Counted from the stretch's first letter, positions 1 through 7,306 are shown. The stretch is DNA of 20,411 nucleotides from RGIG426 sp045598965 (GCA_045598965.1 JAZRVH010000018.1:1-20411); one strand, 5' to 3'. A program made the numbers and translations. The notes: a model not told the origin generated them from the letters alone.

Positions 1-1011
1 ACGCTTCCCGAAGATGCGCCGTATCAGTTTTTTACGAATTTTCCGCTGTGGGGTAATGTTACCGATGACGTGCTTTTGGATAACAGCGATACCTTTGAAA
101 AGGGAAAATCCTATTCGCTCGGCGGTTGGCTGGTTGTCAACCGGGGATATATCTTCGCCGAGGATGCCGAAGTCCTCTTGAACGGCGGGGAATACCCCGT
201 TGATGAAACCAATACAGAAAGAGATGAAAGCCTCAACTACGGCGGGTATGTTTTCTATGTTTGGAGCGAGCCGACCGAAGCGGCGGTCGAGCAGATCGTG
301 ATTGACAAAATCGAAATCAACGGCTTCTGTGACCCGGTTGCCGGCGGCAAAGCGGGAGATTACTTAAATCTCACGCTTCCCGAAGATGCACCGTACCATT
401 TCGATGCGGGCACTCCGTGTTGGTATAACGATACCGACCATAAAGCCGTGTTTGCCGATGACACCTTTGAAGCGGGCAAATTCTACTCGCTCAACGGTGA
501 TTTGGTTGCCGATGAGGGATATATCTTTGCCAAGGATGCCGAAGTCCTCTTGAACGGCGGCGACTATCCCTTTGATGAAGCATGGACAAAAATAGATAGC
601 AGCGACGCGAAGTGTTTCTATGTTTGGGGCGAATCAAGAGAAGCGGTGGAGCCGATTGTGATTGACAAAATCGAGATTACCGATGCGGACATCACCCCGG
701 TCTACGGCGAAAAAGCCGGCGACCACCTCGCGTTCACTCTCCCGGATGATTGCCACTTTACCGCAACGATGAACGGTTGGTGGGATATCTTTAACAGCCG
801 CATCTTGGCGGACGACGACGTGTTCGAGGCGAATGGCCTGTATGCCGCCAGCTGGAACTTCGTGGCGGACGAGGGGTATGCATTCGCGGACGATGCGGTG
901 ATCACCATCAACGGCTCTGCCGACAACGCAGATACGGAACACGCCTTTATAGACGTTTCCGGAGAAAAACCGCTGTTTATCCTCTCTGCCAAGGCGGTGT
1001 TTGTGGAAGGC
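1..1011 (+). repeat. Three in-frame tandem protein-module repeats
   Basis: Module starts fall at bases 1, 373 and 736, giving periods of 372 and 363 bases. Copies 1 and 2 keep long near-identical DNA stretches. The string GAAGTCCTCTTGAACGGCGG occurs at 169-188 and 541-560, and ACGCTTCCCGAAGATG occurs at 1 and 373. The third copy is more diverged and ends at the linker. The pattern indicates internal duplication, with copies 1 and 2 the more recent pair. Confidence 0.85.
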
Positions 1012-1446
1012 CCGACCGAGCCGACCGCAACCGGCACCGAACCGAGCGTAACCGAACCGACTGCGACCGGCACCGAACCGACCGCTACTGAGGCGGAGCC
1101 GACTGCTACTGAAGCCGAGCCGACCGTGACTGCGGCGGAGCCGACCGCTACCGAGGCGGAGCCGACCGTGACTGAGACGGAACCGACCGTAACCGGAACG
1201 GAACCGACCGCTACTGAGGCCGAGCCGACCGAAACCGGAACGGATGACGGCCTTCTCGGTGACGCCAACGACGACGGTGCTGTTAATATGAAAGACGTGT
1301 TGACGCTTAGAAAACAGATTGCCGGCATGGACGTTGCGTGCAACGCCCAAAACGCTGACGTAAACGAGGACGGCGACGTCAACATGAAAGACGTGCTGAT
1401 GCTCCGCAAGTATCTTGCGGGCCTTATCGACAAATTAGGTGCGTAA
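1..1446 (+). CDS. Secreted repeat protein with C-terminal dockerin (5' partial)
   Basis: The reading frame is open from the first base, so the true start and any signal peptide lie left of the window; 481 residues are visible. Numbered from base 1, residues 1-124, 125-245 and 246-337 are three tandem modules. Each begins with TLP(E/D)D and contains a pattern like F..GK.YSL followed by GY.FA.DAEVLLNGG. Residues 338-416 form a low-complexity linker built of EPTAT/EPTVT units. Residues 417-479 are a type-I-like dockerin with two calcium loops, DANDDGAVNMKD and DVNEDGDVNMKD, each followed by a LRK..AG helix. Dockerins bind cohesin domains, so the protein is probably secreted and docked onto a cohesin scaffold such as the gene at the right edge. 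The repeat modules could be binding or structural domains; I do not assign them to a named family and see no catalytic domain. The dockerin call is firm. Confidence 0.9.
   Translation, partial: TLPEDAPYQFFTNFPLWGNVTDDVLLDNSDTFEKGKSYSLGGWLVVNRGYIFAEDAEVLLNGGEYPVDETNTERDESLNYGGYVFYVWSEPTEAAVEQIVIDKIEINGFCDPVAGGKAGDYLNLTLPEDAPYHFDAGTPCWYNDTDHKAVFADDTFEAGKFYSLNGDLVADEGYIFAKDAEVLLNGGDYPFDEAWTKIDSSDAKCFYVWGESREAVEPIVIDKIEITDADITPVYGEKAGDHLAFTLPDDCHFTATMNGWWDIFNSRILADDDVFEANGLYAASWNFVADEGYAFADDAVITINGSADNADTEHAFIDVSGEKPLFILSAKAVFVEGPTEPTATGTEPSVTEPTATGTEPTATEAEPTATEAEPTVTAAEPTATEAEPTVTETEPTVTGTEPTATEAEPTETGTDDGLLGDANDDGAVNMKDVLTLRKQIAGMDVACNAQNADVNEDGDVNMKDVLMLRKYLAGLIDKLGA
1012..1242 (+). repeat. 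Thr/Glu/Pro linker micro-repeat
   Basis: Degenerate units of roughly 18-30 bases encode EPTATGT, EPTATEA and EPTVTE-type peptides about a dozen times between the last repeat module and the dockerin. Such Thr/Pro-rich linkers are typical of extracellular dockerin enzymes and are often glycosylated; that modification is inference. The repetition also keeps other frames open, producing spurious antisense reading frames. Confidence 0.85.
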
Positions 1447-1460
1447 GCGTATTAAACAGA

Positions 1461-1494
1461 AAAAGCCCCTCTCGTTTGAGAGGGGCTTTTCTTA
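1461..1494 (+). terminator. Rho-independent terminator after the dockerin gene
   Basis: The arms AAAAGCCCCTCTC and GAGAGGGGCTTTT pair perfectly across a four-base GTTT loop, ending in a T run. The hairpin starts 15 bases after the stop codon. Confidence 0.9.
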
Positions 1495-1514
1495 CGCCTA
1501 TTGACGGATAAAAC

Positions 1515-1547
1515 AAAACCACCGTCTTCAATCAAGACGGTGGTTTT
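1515..1547 (-). terminator. Rho-independent terminator of tRNA-Ala
   Basis: A 14-bp perfect stem (AAAACCACCGTCTT at 1515-1528 with its complement at 1534-1547) lies immediately downstream of the tRNA on the minus strand and continues into T-rich sequence in that direction. Its position two bases from the tRNA 3' end makes it the natural terminator. Confidence 0.85.
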
Positions 1548-1548
1548 A

Positions 1549-1624
1549 TGGTGGAGACGAAGAGGATCGAACTCTCGACCTTACGGATGCGAACCGTACG
1601 CTCTCCCAGCTGAGCTACGCCCCC
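1549..1624 (-). tRNA. tRNA-Ala (anticodon CGC)
   Basis: The minus strand folds into a full 76-nt cloverleaf with encoded CCA. The acceptor GGGGGCG pairs with CGUCUCC, the D arm is GCUC/GAGC, the anticodon stem UACGG/CCGUA encloses the loop UUCGCAU, and the T loop is UUCGAUC. The anticodon CGC reads GCG. The acceptor has the G3:U70 wobble pair, the classic alanine identity element, which independently supports the assignment. Confidence 0.97.
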
Positions 1625-1644
1625 ATTTTTCGGAATGCTTGTAT

Positions 1645-1673
1645 ATCATAAAACATTCCGAGAAAAATGTCAA
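1645..1673 (-). promoter_or_regulatory. Promoter of tRNA-Ala
   Basis: Read on the minus strand, TTGACA (1668-1673) and TATGAT (1645-1650) are separated by exactly 17 bases and sit about 20 bases upstream of the tRNA 5' end. It is a near-consensus housekeeping sigma promoter. It lies between the MscS stop codon and the tRNA, so the tRNA does not depend on read-through from the channel gene. Confidence 0.85.
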
Positions 1674-1698
1674 GGGGTTTTTGTGGTTTTTTGAGGTT

Positions 1699-2499
1699 TT
1701 ATTTCTGGTGGATATCCAGCTGCGGGAACGGAATAGTGATGCCGTTTTTATCCAACGCTTTTTTGATATCTTCCGCCAAACCGAAGTGGGCGTCCCAGTA
1801 ATTTTTGCCCTCTACCCAAACACGGAGAATGAAATTGAGAGAGCTGCTGTCCATCTTATCCAGCAAAACGGCGGGTGCGGGATCGTCGAGGACGATGTCC
1901 CATGCGGCGGCAACCTCCAGCACCACTTCACGGGTTTTGTCGATGTCGTCATCATAGGCGGTGGAGAAAGGAATGTCGAGGCGGGCTTTGTCCAGCATCC
2001 AATAGTTGACGACGTCGCCGGAGGTAATGGTGCCGTTCGGAATGGTGACTACACGATTTTCGGGGGAGTGGAGAATGGTGTAGAAAATGGTGATGGATTG
2101 CACCGTGCCCTGCTCGCCGTTGGCTTCGATGAAATCGCCCACCTTAAACGGCTTAAACAGCAAAATCATAAGTCCGCCGGCAAGGTTGGAAAGAGAGCCT
2201 TGCAACGCCAAGCCGATTGCCAGTCCGCAAGAGGCGAGAATGGTCATAAACGAGGTCATGGGAATGCCGATGACGTAAGCGGCGGTTAAGAACACCAAGA
2301 TATACAAGAGTGCTTTGGCGCCGCTTTTTAAGAAGCTTTTGAGGCTCGGGTCGAGTTTTGCGTATGCGGGAGATTTGTCAAAGCGTTTGACAAGAAAGCC
2401 AGTAAGTTTGATGCCGACAATGAGAATGATTAGAGCATACAGGATTTTTAATCCGGCGGTCGTGCCGATGTCGATGATTTTTTGTAAGAATTGTTCCAT
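1699..2499 (-). CDS. MscS-family small-conductance mechanosensitive channel
   Basis: A 266-residue inner-membrane channel that opens under membrane tension to release solutes on hypo-osmotic shock; E. coli MscS has 286 residues. Predicted membrane helices lie near residues 16-37, 62-80 and 86-115. The third is the glycine/alanine-rich pore helix (GLAIGLALQGSLSNLAGG) followed by FKPFKVGDFIE, the hallmark entry to the beta domain, then an alpha/beta C-terminal domain. I chose the ATG at 2497-2499, preceded by AGAAAGGA, over an upstream in-frame TTG that lies inside the -10 element and would be untranscribed. It is transcribed divergently from the antiporter gene, and the tRNA-Ala follows downstream. 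Together the two transporters suggest an osmotic and ion-homeostasis neighbourhood, but no shared regulation is visible. Confidence 0.95.
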   Translation of the reverse strand: MEQFLQKIIDIGTTAGLKILYALIILIVGIKLTGFLVKRFDKSPAYAKLDPSLKSFLKSGAKALLYILVFLTAAYVIGIPMTSFMTILASCGLAIGLALQGSLSNLAGGLMILLFKPFKVGDFIEANGEQGTVQSITIFYTILHSPENRVVTIPNGTITSGDVVNYWMLDKARLDIPFSTAYDDDIDKTREVVLEVAAAWDIVLDDPAPAVLLDKMDSSSLNFILRVWVEGKNYWDAHFGLAEDIKKALDKNGITIPFPQLDIHQK

Positions 2500-2531
2500 G
2501 AAAAATGCGTCCTTTCTGATTTTCTCCTTGT

Positions 2532-2560
2532 AGTATAGCAAATCCGCCGCCCGGTTGCAA
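2532..2560 (-). promoter_or_regulatory. Promoter of the MscS gene
   Basis: On the minus strand TTGCAA (2555-2560) and TATACT (2532-2537) are 17 bases apart, with TGC just before the -10 (extended -10). Transcription would start near 2525, about 25 bases upstream of the chosen ATG. This rules out the longer TTG start. Confidence 0.75.
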
Positions 2561-2567
2561 GGGCAGG

Positions 2568-2596
2568 TTGACTTTTTTTCGAATCAATGGTAAAAT
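2568..2596 (+). promoter_or_regulatory. Promoter of the NhaC-family gene
   Basis: TTGACT (2568-2573) and TAAAAT (2591-2596) are spaced by 17 bases, about 28 bases before the start codon. Only seven bases separate this -35 from that of the divergent channel promoter, so the two may interfere with each other. Confidence 0.75.
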
Positions 2597-2624
2597 TATC
2601 CCCGGTTATTTTAGGAGGGTTATT

Positions 2625-3953
2625 ATGGAAAACAAAGAGTTGAAAAAGGGAAATCCTATTGCACTGCTCCCGATTTTGGTGTTTGTGGTGATGTATCTCG
2701 GACTTGGCATTTTGTTTGAGTACGGGTTAAAAATCGAAATGGGCTTTTACAACATCCCGATTGTGATTGTCTTCCTTGTAGCGTTGATGGTGGCTTGCTT
2801 CCAAAATCGCAAGCTCAAATTCGACGACAAGTTGGAAATCATGGGCAAGGGTGTGGGAGATAAGAACATCTTTACGATGTTGCTTATTTTCCTTGCCGCC
2901 GGTGCATTTGTCGGTGTTGTGGGCCGCAGCAGTGCGGAAAGCGTCGCCTATTTCATGCTGTCGATTATTCCGCCTCGGTTTGCGGTGGCGGTGCTGTTTG
3001 TGGTGGCGTGCTTTGTGTCCACGGCGATGGGTACCTCGGTCGGCACCATTACGCTGATTACGCCGATTGCGGTGCCGGTGGCGTTGGCATCTGGCTTTAG
3101 CTTGCCGCTTTGTGTGGCATCGGTTATCGGCGGTGCTATGTTTGGCGATAACTTGTCCTTTATCTCGGACACCACCATTGCCGCCTGCAACGGTCAAGGC
3201 GTTTCTATGAAAACCAAGTTCCAAAAGAACTTTTTTATTGCTCTTCCGGCGGCGGTTGCCACGTTGCTTTTGATTATCGTGTTGTCGCTGAAAGCGGATG
3301 CTCCGGCGGCGGTAAATGAGAGTTATAATCTCGTTCAAATCATTCCGTATGTATTGGTGCTGATTGGCGGCATTGTCGGTATTAACGTGTTTTTGGTTCT
3401 GCTTATCGGCATCGTGTCCGGTGCGGCGATTATGCTTGCCACCGGGGCTACGGCGTATACCGATTTGCTTGCCAATATGGGCACTGGTGCCGCCGGAATG
3501 TTTGAGACGGCTATGGTCGCCGTGTTGGTAGCGGCTATCTGTGCTCTTATTCGGGAGTACGGTGGATTTGATGCACTGCTCTATTTTATCCGTAAGGTGT
3601 TTAAGGGCAAACGGGGCGGTCAGTTTGGTATGGGTCTTTTGGTGGGGTTGCTTGACATTGCCACCGCCAACAACACGGTGGCGATTGTGGTCGCCAACCC
3701 CATTGCCAAAGAGATGTCCGAAACCTACGGCATTTCCGCCCGTAAAACGGCGTCGTTGCTCGACACATTCTCTTGTATTGTGCAAGGCGTTTTGCCCTAC
3801 GGTGCTCAAATGCTGGTGGCACTTGCGGCGGTAACAACGCTGGGACAAACGGTGTCGGCGTTTGACATTATTCCGTTCTTGTTCTATCCGATGTTCTTGC
3901 TGGTAAGCTCGGTGATGTCTATTCTGTTTGTGCCGACACGGCTCAAAAAATAA
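2625..3953 (+). CDS. NhaC-family Na+/H+ antiporter-type transporter
   Basis: A 442-residue, very hydrophobic protein with about 10-12 predicted membrane helices. The stretch near residues 169-188, GGAMFGDNLSFISDTTIAAC, matches the conserved GxxFGDxxSxxSDTT signature of NhaC-type antiporters. A second conserved zone in the C-terminal half (GLLDIATANNTVAIVVANPI) is also typical. Members exchange cytoplasmic Na+ for H+, and some relatives move organic acids or amino acids, so the substrate is inferred. The ATG at 2625 is preceded by AGGAGGG at good spacing; the longer upstream frame would run into the promoter. It is monocistronic, with its own promoter and terminator. Confidence 0.9.
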   Translation: MENKELKKGNPIALLPILVFVVMYLGLGILFEYGLKIEMGFYNIPIVIVFLVALMVACFQNRKLKFDDKLEIMGKGVGDKNIFTMLLIFLAAGAFVGVVGRSSAESVAYFMLSIIPPRFAVAVLFVVACFVSTAMGTSVGTITLITPIAVPVALASGFSLPLCVASVIGGAMFGDNLSFISDTTIAACNGQGVSMKTKFQKNFFIALPAAVATLLLIIVLSLKADAPAAVNESYNLVQIIPYVLVLIGGIVGINVFLVLLIGIVSGAAIMLATGATAYTDLLANMGTGAAGMFETAMVAVLVAAICALIREYGGFDALLYFIRKVFKGKRGGQFGMGLLVGLLDIATANNTVAIVVANPIAKEMSETYGISARKTASLLDTFSCIVQGVLPYGAQMLVALAAVTTLGQTVSAFDIIPFLFYPMFLLVSSVMSILFVPTRLKK

Positions 3954-3965
3954 AAAAGAGCTTTC

Positions 3966-3999
3966 ATCCCCGACGGTTTGCTCCGTCGGGGATTTTTTT
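3966..3999 (+). terminator. Rho-independent terminator after the antiporter gene
   Basis: ATCCCCGACGG (3966-3976) pairs perfectly with CCGTCGGGGAT (3983-3993) over a six-base loop, followed by seven T. A near-copy of this hairpin follows the zinc-ribbon gene near 7704-7738. Confidence 0.92.
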
Positions 4000-4033
4000 G
4001 TAAAAATTCCTTTCAAAAAATCGCAAAAACCCC

Positions 4034-4062
4034 TTGCAATTCTAAGAGAAGTGTGGTATAGT
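4034..4062 (+). promoter_or_regulatory. Promoter of the ACT-hom-aspartokinase operon
   Basis: TTGCAA (4034-4039) and TATAGT (4057-4062) have a 17-base spacer. The predicted leader is only about 50 bases and contains one small hairpin (GTCCGCC-ACA-GGTGGAC, 4084-4100). That is too short for a T-box or lysine riboswitch, so feedback regulation probably rests on the ACT domains of the enzymes. Confidence 0.75.
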
Positions 4063-4120
4063 GTATTCCGTTGCAGAACACAAGTCCGCCACAGGTGGAC
4101 AGCTCGAAGGAGGTGTCGCT

Positions 4121-4567
4121 ATGAGTGAGGCACAAGCCAACTGGGTGTTGACCGATGCCCGAGCCCTTCCTGAGGTTTTCCTGAAAGTGCTGAAAGCCAA
4201 AGAACTGTTGGCCTCCGGGGCGGCGGATTCGGCGGCGGAGGCGGCTCGACGTGCCGGCATTTCTCGCAGTGCATTTTACAAATACAAGGATGCGGTGTAT
4301 CCCTACAATGAGCAGGCGGAAGGGCGGCTTTTGACCCTCCACTTTTTGTTGCAGGATCGACCGGGTGTGTTGTCCTCGCTTCTTTCGGCGTTTGCCGAAG
4401 CGGGAGCAAACATTCTTACGGTCAACCAAAACATTCCGGATAGCGGCACGGCAAGCGTGTCGGTGTCGGCACGGGTGGATCGGTTGAATATGACGATGGA
4501 CCGCTTTTTGCAGACGTTAGGGTCGCTCAAGGGCGTTATGAAGATTACGTCGGCGGCGGCCGGATAA
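4121..4567 (+). CDS. ACT-domain protein, UPF0735/PheB-like
   Basis: A 148-residue protein. Residues 36-56 form a helix-turn-helix-like segment (AARRAGISRSAFYKYKDAV). Residues about 70-145 form one ACT domain beginning LTLHFLLQDRPGVLS, the small-molecule (usually amino acid) binding fold with its DRPG turn. Length and architecture fit the UPF0735 family that includes B. subtilis PheB, whose biochemical role is not established. The ATG at 4121 has GGAGG seven bases upstream; the earlier in-frame start lies within the promoter region. It is first in an operon with homoserine dehydrogenase (36 bases downstream) and aspartokinase, so an amino-acid-sensing regulatory role in the aspartate pathway is plausible but inferred. 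Confidence 0.85.
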   Translation: MSEAQANWVLTDARALPEVFLKVLKAKELLASGAADSAAEAARRAGISRSAFYKYKDAVYPYNEQAEGRLLTLHFLLQDRPGVLSSLLSAFAEAGANILTVNQNIPDSGTASVSVSARVDRLNMTMDRFLQTLGSLKGVMKITSAAAG

Positions 4568-4603
4568 AATCAAAAGACCATTGGCGAAAGAGAGGAATAT
4601 ATT

Positions 4604-5842
4604 GTGATAGGTATCGGCATTATGGGCTACGGAACGGTTGGTTCCGGCGTGGCGGAGGTTTTGCATAAAAACGCCGTCAGCATTGAACGTAAAGCGGGGG
4701 ACGCATTAAAAGTGCTTCGCATTTTGGATTTGCGTGATTTTCCCGGAGATCCGTTCGAAAGCTGTTTGACCAAAGAATTTAACGACATTTTGACAGATGA
4801 CCGTATCCAAATCGTTGTGGAGACGATGGGCGGCTTGCATCCGGCATACGATTTTGTTAAAGCTTGCTTGGAAGCGGGCAAAAGCGTTGTCACCTCCAAC
4901 AAGGAATTGGTGGCGGCAAAAGGCGACGAGTTGTTGAAATTGGCGAAAGACAAAAACCTCAACTTTATGTTTGAGGCGAGCGTGGGCGGCGGTATTCCGA
5001 TTTTGCGTCCCATCAATGAATGTCTTGCCGGCAACGAGGTGTCCGAGATTGCAGGCATCTTGAACGGCACCACCAACTTTATGCTTACCCAGATGATTGA
5101 ACAGCATATGGACTTTGATGCGGCGTTGGCACTTGCTCAAGAGCGTGGGTATGCCGAACGTGACCCCTCGGCGGATATCGACGGTCACGATGCGTGCCGC
5201 AAAATCTGCATTTTGGCGTCCCTTGCTTTTGGCAAACACGTATTCCCCGATGCGGTGTATACGGAAGGACTTCGCAAAATCACGTTGGAGGACGTGGCAG
5301 CAGCAGGAGCTGCCGGCGGCGTGATAAAACTTATCGGCCACGTGAAAAAAGTGTCGGAGGACAAGGTGCAGGTGATGGTGGCACCGATGGTGTTGCCCAA
5401 AACCAGCTTGCTGTCTGACGTGAACGGGGTGTTTAACGGTATTCTTGTCCGTGGCGATGCTATCGGCGACGTGGTGTTCTACGGTCAAGGTGCGGGCAAA
5501 CTGCCGACCGCTTCGGCGGTGGTGGGCGACGTCATCGACGAAGCCAAGCATATCGGTAATCGCAAGAGCCTCTTTTGGGAGAGTGCTGTGGAGGGATATG
5601 TTCTTCCCGCTGCGGATGCCGAAATGGCGTATTTGGTACGCCTCTCTTGCAATGACCGTCAGGCGGCTTGGGAATCGGTTCTTTCCGCTTTCGGCGATGT
5701 GAAAGCGGTGTCCCGCCCGGATGCTGATGGCAGTGAATTGGCGTTTATCACCGATGTGATGAGTGAAGACGCCCTTAATAAGAAGGTTTCTGCACTTGCG
5801 GGTGCACAACTGATCAGCCGTATTCGTATGGCGGCTTTGTAA
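4604..5842 (+). CDS. hom: Homoserine dehydrogenase
   Basis: Reduces aspartate semialdehyde to homoserine with NAD(P)H, the branch step toward threonine and methionine, in the cytoplasm. The protein has 412 residues. The N-terminal Rossmann motif GYGTVGSG is at 8-15, VTSNKELVA with Lys100 follows, and NGTTNFML is at 154-161. The signature AERDPSADIDGHDACRK (184-200) contains the Asp196/Lys200 pair matching the catalytic Asp-Lys of the family. YGQGAGKLPTASAV (293-306) closes the catalytic core. Residues about 338-412 are a C-terminal ACT domain, as in threonine-regulated forms. The GTG start at 4604 gives an intact Rossmann strand and is preceded by AGAGG. It sits between the ACT protein and aspartokinase, the next two steps of regulation and supply in the same pathway. 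Confidence 0.97.
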   Translation: MIGIGIMGYGTVGSGVAEVLHKNAVSIERKAGDALKVLRILDLRDFPGDPFESCLTKEFNDILTDDRIQIVVETMGGLHPAYDFVKACLEAGKSVVTSNKELVAAKGDELLKLAKDKNLNFMFEASVGGGIPILRPINECLAGNEVSEIAGILNGTTNFMLTQMIEQHMDFDAALALAQERGYAERDPSADIDGHDACRKICILASLAFGKHVFPDAVYTEGLRKITLEDVAAAGAAGGVIKLIGHVKKVSEDKVQVMVAPMVLPKTSLLSDVNGVFNGILVRGDAIGDVVFYGQGAGKLPTASAVVGDVIDEAKHIGNRKSLFWESAVEGYVLPAADAEMAYLVRLSCNDRQAAWESVLSAFGDVKAVSRPDADGSELAFITDVMSEDALNKKVSALAGAQLISRIRMAAL

Positions 5843-5864
5843 TCTCAAATTGGAGGCGAACACA

Positions 5865-7070
5865 ATGTTAATCGTACAGAAATTCGGCGGAAGCTCCGTG
5901 GCGGACGCCGACCGTGTGCGTAACGTGGCACGGGTAATCACGGACAAGTACAACGAGGGCAACGATATGGTAGTTGTCGTTTCGGCACAAGGTGATACGA
6001 CGGATGACCTGATTGAAAAAGCAAAAGAAATTAATCCCAAAGCCAGCAAACGGGAAATGGATATGCTCCTTTCCGCCGGCGAACAAATCTCTATTTCGCT
6101 CCTTGCCATGGCGATTGAGGAAATGGGATATCCGGTGATTTCTTTGCTCGGATGGCAGGCGGGCTTTTCCACCGACAGCCAATACTCCTTTGCCCGCATT
6201 AAAAAGGTGGACCCGGAACGCATTCGTGCGGAATTGGATAAAAAGAAAATCGTTATTGTGGCGGGATTCCAGGGTCTCAACCGCTTTGGCGATATCACGA
6301 CCCTCGGCCGTGGCGGCTCGGACACCAGTGCCGTGGCGATTGCCGCTTCGATGGGAGCGGATTTGTGCCAGATTTACACCGATGTGGAGGGCGTGTTTAC
6401 CGCCGATCCCCGCAAGGTGGAAAGGGCACACAAGCTGAATGAAATCACCTATGACGAGATGTTGGAGCTGGCGACCCTCGGGGCACAGGTGCTCAACAAC
6501 CGTTCGGTGGAGATGGCGAAAAAATACAACGTAGAGCTGGAAGTGCTGTCCAGCTTCTCCCGCAAACCGGGAACTATTGTGAAGGAGGCAACGAAAATGG
6601 AAAAAATGTTGGTGAAAGGCGTGGCGTGTGACAAACACGTGGCACGTGTGTCGATTGTGGGTGTGCCGGATGAACCGGGCGTGGCGTTCAAACTGTTCTC
6701 CCTCGTGGCGAAAGCTCACATCAATGTCGATATTATTTTGCAGTCTGTCGGTCGTGACGGCACGAAGGATATCACCTTCACGGTGCCGGATTCGGATGGC
6801 GAGGCGGCTTGTGAGGCGGTGCGTCCGTACTGCGAGAACGTCGGTGCCCAGAGCGTTACGTTTGACGATTCCGTGGCGAAGCTGTCCATTGTCGGTGCCG
6901 GTATGGAGACTCACGACGGCGTTGCCTCCAAAATGTTCGAGGCTCTGTTTGATGCGGGCGTCAACATCAGCATGATTTCGACGAGCGAAATCAAAATCTC
7001 TGTCCTTATCGACGAGAAAGACAGCGACCGTGCCGTGTCTGCGGTTCACGCAAAGTTTTTTGATAACTAA
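5865..7070 (+). CDS. lysC: Aspartokinase, ACT-regulated (alpha subunit)
   Basis: Phosphorylates aspartate to aspartyl phosphate, the first committed step to lysine, threonine and methionine. The protein has 401 residues. The amino-acid-kinase domain opens with KFGGSSV (6-12) and has TTLGRGGSDTSAVAIA at 145-160 and YTDVEGVFTADPR at 171-183. Two ACT domains follow, about 262-335 and 338-401, the second with the MISTSEIKISVLI element near 370-382 typical of allosteric aspartokinases. The ATG at 5865 is preceded by TTGGAGG, a better site than the in-frame upstream codon. It lies 22 bases after hom and is surely cotranscribed. An internal ribosome site precedes Met245 (separate entry). The family is certain; whether lysine or threonine inhibits it cannot be read from sequence, so the symbol lysC is by similarity (ask is equivalent). 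Confidence 0.95.
   Translation: MLIVQKFGGSSVADADRVRNVARVITDKYNEGNDMVVVVSAQGDTTDDLIEKAKEINPKASKREMDMLLSAGEQISISLLAMAIEEMGYPVISLLGWQAGFSTDSQYSFARIKKVDPERIRAELDKKKIVIVAGFQGLNRFGDITTLGRGGSDTSAVAIAASMGADLCQIYTDVEGVFTADPRKVERAHKLNEITYDEMLELATLGAQVLNNRSVEMAKKYNVELEVLSSFSRKPGTIVKEATKMEKMLVKGVACDKHVARVSIVGVPDEPGVAFKLFSLVAKAHINVDIILQSVGRDGTKDITFTVPDSDGEAACEAVRPYCENVGAQSVTFDDSVAKLSIVGAGMETHDGVASKMFEALFDAGVNISMISTSEIKISVLIDEKDSDRAVSAVHAKFFDN
6581..6599 (+). promoter_or_regulatory. Internal ribosome binding site and start for an aspartokinase beta subunit
   Basis: GAAGGAGG (6581-6588), the strongest Shine-Dalgarno match in this gene, lies eight bases before an in-frame ATG at 6597 (Met245). Translation from there would give a 157-residue protein made only of the two ACT domains. 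B. subtilis aspartokinase II is known to make such a beta subunit from an in-frame internal start near codon 246. The equivalent position here is seen directly; actual use is inferred. Confidence 0.7.
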
Positions 7071-7080
7071 ATGAGATAAC

Positions 7081-7114
7081 AAATAACCGCTTCCGATTTC
7101 GGAAGCGGTTATTT
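7081..7114. terminator. Bidirectional terminator between aspartokinase and the XRE gene
   Basis: A 15-bp perfect stem (7081-7095 with 7100-7114, arm AAATAACCGCTTCCG) with an ATTT loop and T runs on both sides serves two convergent genes. The stop codon of the minus-strand XRE gene (7109-7111) lies inside the stem. Confidence 0.9.
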
Positions 7115-7306
7115 TTCTTGTAGTCCTAAAATGTAATCGGTGGAAACTCCGTAGAATTTCGAGAGCTTGATGAGAATATCGGTGGGGATGTCCCGCTGAC
7201 CGAGTTCATAGTTGCTGTATACTTGCTGGGAACAGTTGAGCACGGTGGCCAATTCCCGTTGGGTGAGGTCTCGGTCTTCCCGTAGGTCACGGATACGCTG
7301 ATACAT
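7109..7306 (-). CDS. Small XRE/Cro-type helix-turn-helix repressor
   Basis: A 65-residue DNA-binding protein that is almost only an HTH_3 domain. LTQRELATVLNCSQQVYSNYE (14-34) is the helix-turn-helix and GVSTDYILGL closes the five-helix bundle. The ATG at 7304-7306 is preceded by AAGGAGG at seven bases. It is divergent from the zinc-ribbon membrane gene, with two 15-bp palindromes in the shared region, one in its own promoter spacer and one in the neighbour's. The inferred role is a dimeric autorepressor that also controls the neighbour. There is no ligand-sensing or peptidase domain, so what relieves repression is unknown. It ends inside the terminator stem shared with aspartokinase. Confidence 0.92.
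   Translation of the reverse strand: MYQRIRDLREDRDLTQRELATVLNCSQQVYSNYELGQRDIPTDILIKLSKFYGVSTDYILGLQEK

Noticed and set aside
1012..1242. A CRISPR-like regular repeat
   Set aside because: The repeats are contiguous, degenerate and in frame as EPTAT peptides; there are no unique spacers.
702..1433. Antisense open frames under the Thr/Glu/Pro linker, giving regular VGS.SV repeats
   Set aside because: The regularity comes from the DNA micro-repeat being open in several frames; the plus frame ends in a perfect dockerin.
1501..2289. A plus-strand open frame of 262 codons over tRNA-Ala and the MscS gene
   Set aside because: It runs through a terminator, a tRNA and the antisense of a clear MscS channel.
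2500..2541. A longer MscS start at an in-frame TTG
   Set aside because: It would begin within the -10 element, so it would not be transcribed; the ATG at 2497-2499 has a ribosome site.
2727..4016. A 429-codon antisense open frame under the antiporter gene
   Set aside because: It is a His/Arg/Gln-rich shadow of a membrane protein gene, and its start lies beyond the terminator of the real gene.
4063..4120. A possible T-box or lysine riboswitch before the aspartate-pathway operon
   Set aside because: The leader is only about 50 bases with one small imperfect hairpin and no terminator, too short for either class.
4706..6325. A 539-codon antisense open frame across hom and aspartokinase
   Set aside because: It crosses two certain genes on the other strand, has no recognisable product and no ribosome site of note.
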